The notes beneath the pieces were generated by a model that saw only the letters and a list, made by a program, of their open reading frames with translations, did no database searches and was not told the origin of the DNA. A program made the translations under genes and the position numbers. This document shows, piece by piece, positions 56,587-64,000 of a stretch of 64,000 nucleotides of DNA (position 1 is the stretch's first letter; the number at the start of each line of letters is the position of its first letter). This DNA is from Taenia hydatigena (lineage: Eukaryota > Platyhelminthes > Cestoda > Cyclophyllidea > Taeniidae): NCBI GenBank assembly GCA_036345935.2, contig JADWOT020001183.1:62001-126000 (forward strand), written 5' to 3'.

Positions 56587-56852
56587 TTAGATCCTGTAAG
56601 TTTCTAGAAGTTGGACACTTCTATAGTGCAAATTTGTTGCATATAACACATTTTGAAAGGTGACATAATCCGCATTCTTAACAGATCGAAGGAGACCTAT
56701 GAGCACGTCATAACCACAGCAATTTTGTGAATTCAACGCCTTAATGCCAACTCGCAGCAAAGTCAGAGGATTCAGGACCAAAGCTTTCCTATCCTTGCTA
56801 AAATCCGCATCGTTTTGGAGTCGCAGAAGTAGTTTCATGGCCTTAAAGTATG
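56587..56852 (-). CDS. Exon of an unidentified gene, intact paralogue
   Basis: A minus-strand acceptor (AATTTTCTTTGTCAAG) precedes a frame open for 87 codons to a TAA at 56587. It reads YFKAMKLLLRLQNDADFSKD, then a leucine-rich helical stretch, then CCGYDVLIGLLRSVKNADYV and FQNVLYATN, ending TYRI. A second, broken copy of its core at 52632-52800 shows conservative substitutions, which argues for real coding history. The helix-rich, GY-L-LLR character suggests an armadillo- or BEACH-scaffold-like protein, but this is not established. It lies just downstream of the boundary-crossing frame at 56867 on the same strand. Confidence 0.5.
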
Positions 56853-56866
56853 CTTGACAAAGAAAA

Positions 56867-57212
56867 TTAGGTCAGGCTATAAATCGCTGTAATGTTTCGA
56901 GATGAATAAACTCTTCTAAAACATGGATGTGCGGGAAGCATTGTGCTCAACCTCGGACTCGTCGATCCACAGTAAGCCGCGCATATGTGACACAAAAAAT
57001 CCTGCGATGGTAGTGTCCTATTCTTCAGTGCTATATCCCGTGACCTCCTAAAGCTGACAGTAACCGTAGCACTCATGCTCTTCAAATGCGCTTTGTAGGC
57101 GAGAGGAGGGAAACAATTTTGGCCTGGTCGTTGACACACATGGTAGGTCTCCTGAGCCTGAGCCTCCACAGTCGTCAACACTTTGGCCCTGTCACTGCAT
57201 ATCCGTCCTGTG
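56867..57212 (-). CDS. Exon candidate 3, complete version crossing the right breakpoint
   Basis: From an acceptor TTTATTACAG (minus strand, ending at 57213) the frame stays open for 114 codons to a TAA at 56867. The first 58 codons lie in the inverted-repeat arm and match 41720-41893. The rest lies in unique spacer DNA and adds a cysteine-containing segment (LPSQDFLCHICAAYCGSTSP). Continuity across the junction suggests that this side is the ancestral arrangement. The next exon acceptor is only 15 bases past the stop, so if both belong to one gene the donor must lie inside this frame; I could not settle a phase-compatible one. Confidence 0.35.
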
Positions 57213-57940
57213 CTGTAATAAATTTGGCTAGAAATAGCCAAACCTTCTCATGGCAGGGATGGAAGGGAAGAAGGGGAAAGGAAAGAATCGTCTGCGGCTA
57301 CATCATCTGTTATTTTATTCGTGCAATTGTGTGCCATCAACAATAGAGTCGTGGGTCATTCCAGTTGACATGAATTGTAAATTTTAGGAGGCGTCTTAGG
57401 ATTAGTAAGAAATCCGTCCTTCGCATCACTATTTCGCTTTAATTTCATTGCCGGGAATTTTTTACATCAGTTATGCAATTTGCCAGATTAATTTGTATGG
57501 TCCACAAAAACACAAAGCAGTGCACATCATTGGCGATTCACAATAAACGGAAATTATTCACTGGACCGAAAATGCATTAGCCAAGTCAAATAAACCGAGT
57601 GCTACATGGACAATTCGGTTCAATTAGGAGGTTACTGGAAATAGTTAATAGCCTAATCCTGTTTTTTTATTCTAAATGGATTTGGTTTAAACTACTAACA
57701 GCATTTAAACGGCCGGTTTTGGCCTTACTTTGGAGGTTCTCATGTTTTCCACTGTTAACCGAATCTGCCTTTCTTTTCGCCTTTTCTCTGACTTATTTTC
57801 GTCTTTTATTGGAAATCTTCCTATCTGTGAGGCAAAAAGTGCACTTGCTAGTGTTCCCGAAGTTGAGACGATGGATATCCAGACTTCATTCTTAAAGCCA
57901 ATAGCAAAATAATGTGGTTTTCCTAATCAAATGCCAATAC

Positions 57941-58225
57941 CTTGGATGAATAACAGAGTTCGCTTGCTGTGCTTCGGTGCTTGGACCATCCAGTGCCATC
58001 CAGTGTAATCAGGAAATGGAGATGGCAGGATACCTGACTCCAATGTCGGCAAATTATGCGCAGTCGTAACGCTGTGACCTGAGCCGGCCTCAACTCTGGG
58101 TCACTAGGTGGAAACGCTATCGCCCATTTATAGTGCACGAATAGCGACATTTGACGTGAAAAATCACCAATAATACCGACTTGCGATGTTGTGGAACGGT
58201 CAAAGAAAGCGCATCTTTTGGAAGC
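57941..58225 (-). CDS. Exon candidate 2 (right arm copy)
   Basis: This is the mirror of 40707-40991, with the same acceptor, 95 codons and donor. From its ATG onward it encodes the same protein as the left copy. On this strand it would be followed by the boundary-crossing frame at 57212-56867 and then the exon at 56852, so the right arm is the side where a longer gene could be intact. Confidence 0.45.
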
Positions 58226-58372
58226 CTGTCAAACCCCAAAACAACAATGCGACTGCTGTCTACTTTTAAGCTAATGAGTATCCCATTCCCAAAGCCTCAT
58301 ATATCAGCGGAACTTGGCGCATTAAAATGTGTGCAAATATATTTCGCTCTAGGATCATACAAAGGGGGCATA

Positions 58373-58765
58373 CTAAAAAATTACAACATAGTACTGGCAT
58401 CCCTCATAGTGCTCAATGTAGGCAATCCGAAGGGTGGAAAATCGGACCCGATTGAGGAGGGTGTGGAGGTCGTTCAGTGTTAAATTCTCAATGCAAATAG
58501 CAGGGTATTGCTGCGAAACATAACCGCTACATCCGTGGAGGAGAGCACGGACTTCATTCAGGTCAGCCTGATCCCATGTTTCGCTTTCGAATTCTAGATG
58601 CGTTTGACTGGCCATCGTGTGATCGCGTCGCAGGCGAATGCGAATCCCGCGCAATTCTCTTGAGTTAACTAAACGAAGTAATAACAGCTCACATACACTG
58701 ACCACCACGCAGTCTATTTGGCATCGATGAACTCGAAGGACCAAAACGACTGCTTCAAGATTTGG
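58373..58765 (-). CDS. Exon candidate 1 (right arm copy)
   Basis: This is the mirror of 40167-40559. One amino-acid difference is seen (Cys here, Trp in the left copy), from the base at 58691. All other visible features, including the acceptor-like site and the stop, are the same. Confidence 0.4.
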   Translation of the reverse strand, partial: PNLEAVVLVLRVHRCQIDCVVVSVCELLLLRLVNSRELRGIRIRLRRDHTMASQTHLEFESETWDQADLNEVRALLHGCSGYVSQQYPAICIENLTLNDLHTLLNRVRFSTLRIAYIEHYEGCQYYVVIF

Positions 58766-59792
58766 CTGAATTGCTAAATACGAATTATTTAAAAAAAAAA
58801 TCCCTCAGAACTAATTTTATGTCCTTCTTGAATTTTGCGGAATAATTAAATTGTGAACGGGAATCGGAACTGCGAATAAACTCCATTGCTCGCAAGTGTT
58901 TTCAGTATTTGTAGAGCACCGACCCGCTTTCGTGGCACAACGCTCTACCCGCAACACAGACGCTGAGAACAAACCTTCCTCATCCAACTACGCATCATGG
59001 CGAGTGCTTGAATCTGCGTGCTCAGCCCCTTGGATGGATGTGTCAAGCTTTGTGTTAGTGTAGGTGGGCGTAGTGTATATGGAGTGGCTTGAAAATTGAC
59101 AATTTTACAGCTTTAGAACTATTTACTCAAAGCCCAATGCCTCATTTTAAATGCAACGAATCTGAGTTACTTAAATATGATTGTAATGCTTATGTTCCTT
59201 AATTGTGTTTGCAGGCAAGAGGCTAGAGGACAATTCTAATCTGATCGCGGACCAACGCAATTGCACTCCAGAGCCCGAGACACCTTCGTCCTACCTTATA
59301 GTAGTATGAGTGCCTAGAGGCAACTAACTTTCTCCTTTAGTAAGGGTGGAAGAAGGAAAGAGGAGGAAAGAGAAGAACGATCTACAATGTCATGTATATT
59401 CCCATTGTTGTGTGTGCTAACCTAAATTAAACGTGTAAATTGGATGCGTCACTCTATGCGCCTCATAACTCACCAAAAGTACGCTCTCCCTGAAAAATTC
59501 TCTGCTTTGGATTTGGAGTCAAATTTCTGGAAATGATGCAAGCGACCGTGCTCAAATTTGCTTATTGTGCTGATCCAAGTGACGTGCGCTTGCACGTGTA
59601 ACTACTACATTTTGTAAAGCAAGCACTTTCGCCCTTACTTTATAGCAATGATATCTACAATTTTACCAATATTTCAGCATATCTGAGAATTTTGAGATTT
59701 ACAAGAGCGTGGTATTTGAACTCGTTTATTTGTAAAATATTGTTGTAGCCCTTCAAAATACACTGACACTTGCGAATTCTTCCCAATCTATA

Positions 59793-60044
59793 TCAGATGG
59801 CTAGCTGTAAAAGGCAAAGATGATTTGCGTCTATGAGCGCGTTAGGGAGCAGGACAGCTAATTGCTGCCACTCGACACAAATGTGCTTGTTCATGCACTG
59901 AGGGTAAGACGAGCTCTTCGTCTGGAAATCAACATTCTTCCTAAACACTACCATTGGATGCGATAAGTTAATGATGCACTGATGCTTAGTGGAATAGAAT
60001 CCTATATTAGATCGGTGGATACATGTGGCATCACCTTGGGTCAT
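59793..60044 (-). CDS. Weak exon candidate (right arm copy of 38888-39139)
   Basis: This is the mirror copy with identical protein. It has the same weak support as its partner and would lie upstream of exon candidate 1 on the minus strand. Confidence 0.2.
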   Translation of the reverse strand: MTQGDATCIHRSNIGFYSTKHQCIINLSHPMVVFRKNVDFQTKSSSYPQCMNKHICVEWQQLAVLLPNALIDANHLCLLQLAI

Positions 60045-60331
60045 AGCGGAAGCAGAATATCTGATAATGTTTAGGTTCCGATGATACAGCCCTCAACGTT
60101 CAAGCTAGGTTGGTGTCTTGTAGATCACACGATGATTGTACCAAAACAACAGACGGTCGTGTAAATATAATGAGTCACTTTGCAACCATTCAAATGCTTG
60201 TTGCAGTTTCATTGGGCTTCATTGAGGGACCCAGATCTTGTAGGTTCACGTATACCTGTTAATAATTGAGTAAGCTCCACACACATTTGTCATCATTGTT
60301 ATTTTTGTTGTAGCCAATGCCAACGTATTGA

Positions 60332-62612
60332 TGTCTGGCTACCGAGTGTTGTGGTTGGCAAGTTACCGCATCAAGATTCTTTAATCATGCCAAACTTTAT
60401 GAGCTTATCTACGATCGACTTCAGTAATCCTTTTGCAGTTATAGCAGTGGAGAGCATTCATTCTACAATAGTCGTCCTAATTAGAATTTCATTACAATCC
60501 TCTGCCGTCTTCATCGCCTTCAAGGTGCTACTTCTTTTCGCTAGTCAGCATGAAAGGCAAAAATGGACGGCCACCGGCTGAATGTTAAAGTTGATGTATG
60601 GTACTTCGAGACCCAAGGGTTGGTTCATTTATCAAATTTTGATGTGTTTGGAAACAGTGAAAATTGGAATCGCTCACATGCAATAAATTTTTTTCTTGTT
60701 GGATTCATTTTAAGGTATTAAACCTAAATCGCTTTAGATCGCACGCATAATGAATCGCATAAACTACTTTGTGAGGGCGGACGCCTCCCTCGCCGCAATT
60801 CCACGGCTGTGCCAGTGAGGCAAAAGCTTACTGCACTATGAAATCTTGCTGGATAGCACAACTGGAACGTTGACCTTCCTCTGAGGAACTCTGACAAGTA
60901 ATTAGGCAGACCATCCAAGACACAAAAGTTCCACCCCATATTATAGGGGAATAAATCACTGGAACGTAATCCGCCTTGTTACCATTTAAATCTTGTACTC
61001 CTTTTTGCAAGTTTTGTAAGACCGATGTGGATCGTGAAATGAGTAGCGAATGCAATGGTGTACTGTCTTTAGAATCTGTTCTGCAGGCAAATTAATTTCG
61101 CGGTTCACCTCCCATTCGACCACCTCTACTCATTGCTTTTTAGCAGGACCACAAAATCAACAGGTTTGAGTTGGCAGAGGGACGTGTTTGAAATATGCCT
61201 GACTATACAATGCGCATAAAACAAAGCATATTTTCATTGATCTAGCGCCTGTTTTGCCTGTAAAAGACTGCATTTACTGATCGCACTTTAGCTTGTTGCC
61301 TGAACATCATTTGGCAGAAACAATTAGCCCTTTGGTAGGTGGTTTTGATTCTGCACTGTAGCCTCCCACCAATTTCTAAAATTGCGAATTTGGCATTGAG
61401 AACTGTTTTCCTTGCTTAATGATATAGATACAGATGCATGTTGCATGCCTCCATACCCATAGCATAGACGAGGCAGATGCTCGACGCGGACGAGAGTGCT
61501 TGAGTAACGAATTCACTTTGTAGACCGGTCCCGATGTTGTGGTGTAGATATGTCGATAAGGTAGTGTGCGGTGGTGGAGGAAGGAGACTTGCCTGAGATA
61601 GTAAATGTGAAGTGGAACTTTCATGCGCCGTTTGCATCGCCGACTGCAGATGGTGAAACTAGGATGAGCGATTGCGATTTGGGCATGTGTTTACGTGGTA
61701 AGGATCTCACTGACCGCCTAGCCTAATGTCCATTCTACAACACAAAGAAGTATACAAGAAGGATTTCAGTGAGTTTCTAGGTCGTTTGCAGCTAGCCAGA
61801 GGGGAGCCTGGTTGTGAGCCTTCATTTCGCAGTGTAATCAAATTGGCCTCTGCTTTGAAGCCTCACTTGCTTAGATGCTGGCTCATTATGTGCCAAATAA
61901 GCCTTAACCACATCTAATTGTGCGTGTCTCTCTGTTGATTAGAAGCACCGTTGTCAAGCCTAAGGTGCTGAAGTTTACATTACATAAACTAGTGTTGTAC
62001 TTTTACTAACCTGCAAAAGAGGTTGGTGAAGAGAACTGATGAGGCGACCGTCAAAACAAACCCACATTTTTCATGGTTCAGACTTGCAAAACTGCGTATG
62101 ATAATTTAACTGCAAGTCACTTCCTCCACCTCATGGATTTTCAGGGCCTCTAAATGTTGCGTCAAGCAGGCAAATAAGGTAGGGCTAAGGCGTTTAATTT
62201 GTGACAGTATGCCTTCAGAACCTAATTATGTACTTCGAAGCGCAGAGGCAGTCGAAGACTAGAATGGTTCTGCCAAATACCTTAAAACCCTGCAGAAGCA
62301 AACGTGTTTTGGTAATATTTAACAAAAAAGACAAATTTTGAAGATTTGAAATAAACGAGAATTCAAGCGATCAGAGGAAATAGACGCCGATGGAATGAAG
62401 CAGCGTCAGATGAAAGACCATTTAGAGAATATCTTTCGAAAGCATTATTCGCCTTTTGTTTGATCAGCTAGCCTTGCTAAAATGTGGATGTTCCTTGAAA
62501 GACTTAATGTTGATAAGAAAATCTTTGCCACCAGACCTTTCTGCAGACGGACAGGAACGACACGCAAACAGTGGACATGAAATTGCGAACCGAAATGCGA
62601 AAGTGAGATAGC
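60332..62612 (-). repeat. Repeat family B, copy 8 (right arm copy of copy 6)
   Basis: This is the reverse-complement twin of 36320-38600, carried along by the inverted duplication rather than by an independent insertion. Most of the arm substitutions I noticed fall within this element and just around it, for example near 60434, 60947 and 61721. That may reflect looser constraint or simply where I compared most closely. Confidence 0.85.
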
Positions 62613-64000
62613 TCGAAGAAAAGATTGCAGTTAAGACATTGCTAGCATACCTAAACTATAAAATTGTTTCTGATTCAAAGGATATTCTATTCTTAACAAT
62701 GCGCCTTAAGAGTCAGACGCCATCCTGATTTTGGCTTTTGTGAACTCCCTCACGATGCCTTGGAAATACGAAGATAGCCTTATTACAGATAAGTGCATGG
62801 AAAGAACAAATGATTGCACTTAAATTGACAATATGTGTTCAAAAATTTACGTTGTTTGTAGTCTCTAGTCTGGTGAAACTTCCTCCTGCACATTACCTCA
62901 TCGCGTAAGCTTAGCTTTTGTCCTTTTGTGCAAGACAGCCAAAGCGGAACAATAATATGTATCCACCCTTTCTTAGTTAGATTGGGATGCAAAAAACCCC
63001 ATTTGCAGATTTTTTCCATTAAAAAAATTACTTTTTGTTAGAATCTTGCTTCATGCTTACACTTGTATTCACAATCCCTTTGTCAAATAAAATTAAACCT
63101 ACAACTGACCAAGTGAAGCGAAGCAAAGGATTGAATGTTCCGCGACATTTTATTTATGCACCTGCCCAGGCCACTCCGAATTAAACCACCTTAACAATAC
63201 ATCGCCTATGATGCAGAAAAGGAGTGCGTCAGCACTTCCCATCCATCAATGAAGAAGGCAGACGAATGTGTGGTCGACTGACACCAGGTGAATTAAATTA
63301 GCTCAGATGTAAATTATGCAACAATGGTTAACCGATCCCGAGAAAAGTCCTCACAGCTTCTTCTCACAGGACCATTGCGTTATTTACTTACATCTGCAGC
63401 GTGGATTATTCAAAAATAAAGGAATAAAACAGGAGACTGAAAAAGCGTGGAAAAATGAATAGATGAGTAAATCAAAAATTAATAAATAAGGGGAAGAATG
63501 GATATTTGCATGAATTTGGATAAAAGGGCAGACATTTCGAGCTGAAATGTTATTGAATGAATAAGGTGCGAAACAGTGTATGGTTGCACTAAATACCCGG
63601 AACTAAAATAACGGAAAATTTACCCATTTGGATGGATTACTGGAGTTCAACTTGTCTCACAGCTTGTGGGCCACCGGTAGTATGAATAAGGCGGCGTTGG
63701 ATTGGTGGATTTCTACCCGAACGTCTGAGCTAGTCACAGTACATAGCCTATCTGAGATGCGCATCCTGTACTGCGGATGTGCATGTAATAAAGCAGCATT
63801 CTAGAGCTGTTGTTGCATCTATGAAGGCGCATCAAATGTATTTAAAACAATTCATGCATGCTTCAAATTGACATTTTAGTAAGCAAAGGTGTGCTGATAC
63901 GGAAAACAGGCGGCGGAGCGATATTTTCCACCCAGCTCTGTTCATTTCACCCAAGCCCTCTGCAGATCCGCTGTATAGCTCAACACCTATTCCTTTGAGG

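Larger units (their letters stand above)
57039..64000 (-). repeat. Right arm of the large inverted repeat (cut by window end)
   Basis: This is the reverse-complement partner of 34932-41893, with no net indel and roughly two dozen substitutions by eye. The last 18 bases of the window still match 34932-34949, so the arm continues beyond base 64000. It contains reversed copies of everything in the left arm, including B copy 6 and the exon candidates. Confidence 0.95.

Noticed and set aside
57599..57895. 98-codon hydrophobic frame present identically in both arms (41037-41333 and here)
   Set aside because: Identity of the arms explains its preservation. It has no known motif and no splice support, and lies between exon candidates on the other strand.
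1..64000. Autonomous transposon genes, CRISPR arrays, bacterial operons or viral genes
   Set aside because: I found no reverse transcriptase, integrase or transposase motif, no regular spacer array and no prokaryotic gene layout.

Overview
This is animal nuclear DNA, not bacterial or organellar. It has no long uninterrupted genes, no operons and no ribosome-binding sites. It does have short open exon-like blocks bordered by GT/AG signals, a terminal exon followed by AATAAA, a degenerate tRNA-Ser, and many diverged interspersed repeats. The mix of sparse exons and old repeats would fit a repeat-rich invertebrate such as a helminth, but no gene here fixes the phylum, so I leave the organism open.

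Layout. 1-5.3 kb is mostly repeats: family A (1-780), family C (1085-1840, reversed), a tRNA-Ser pseudogene at 2.6 kb, and two consecutive family B copies (3.56-5.24 kb). 5.3-14.3 kb is largely unassigned, with one C copy at 8.3 kb and a few weak exon candidates. 14.3-17.5 kb holds the longest B copy outside the inverted repeat, followed by family D. 19.1-19.96 kb is the best-supported coding element: a minus-strand terminal exon with splice acceptor, stop and poly(A) signal. A C copy (20.15-21.6 kb) and another possible minus-strand exon (21.6-21.9 kb) follow. 24.4-28.8 kb contains repeats E, B, A and C. 31.1-32.6 kb has a degenerate tandem repeat and an inverted A copy.

The dominant structure lies in the second half. 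It is a pair of inverted arms, 34932-41893 and 57039-64000, where left position p pairs with 98,932 minus p. The arms have the same length, and I found no indels and roughly two dozen substitutions in a hand comparison. They are separated by 15,145 bp of different sequence, and the right arm reaches the window edge, so the repeat is longer than seen here. Each arm carries at least two exon-like blocks. At the right breakpoint a reading frame runs on into the spacer, while at the left breakpoint the same frame stops at once. This suggests the right locus is the original and the left the duplicate, if the assembly is correct.

The spacer (41.9-57.0 kb) carries further D, E and reversed B copies, several exon candidates, and a coding-like exon (56.6-56.85 kb). 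A frameshifted paralogue of that exon lies at 52.6-52.8 kb. Most other ORFs in the window are short, lack ATG starts and look like chance. Family names A to F are labels I assigned from internal comparison, not database names.
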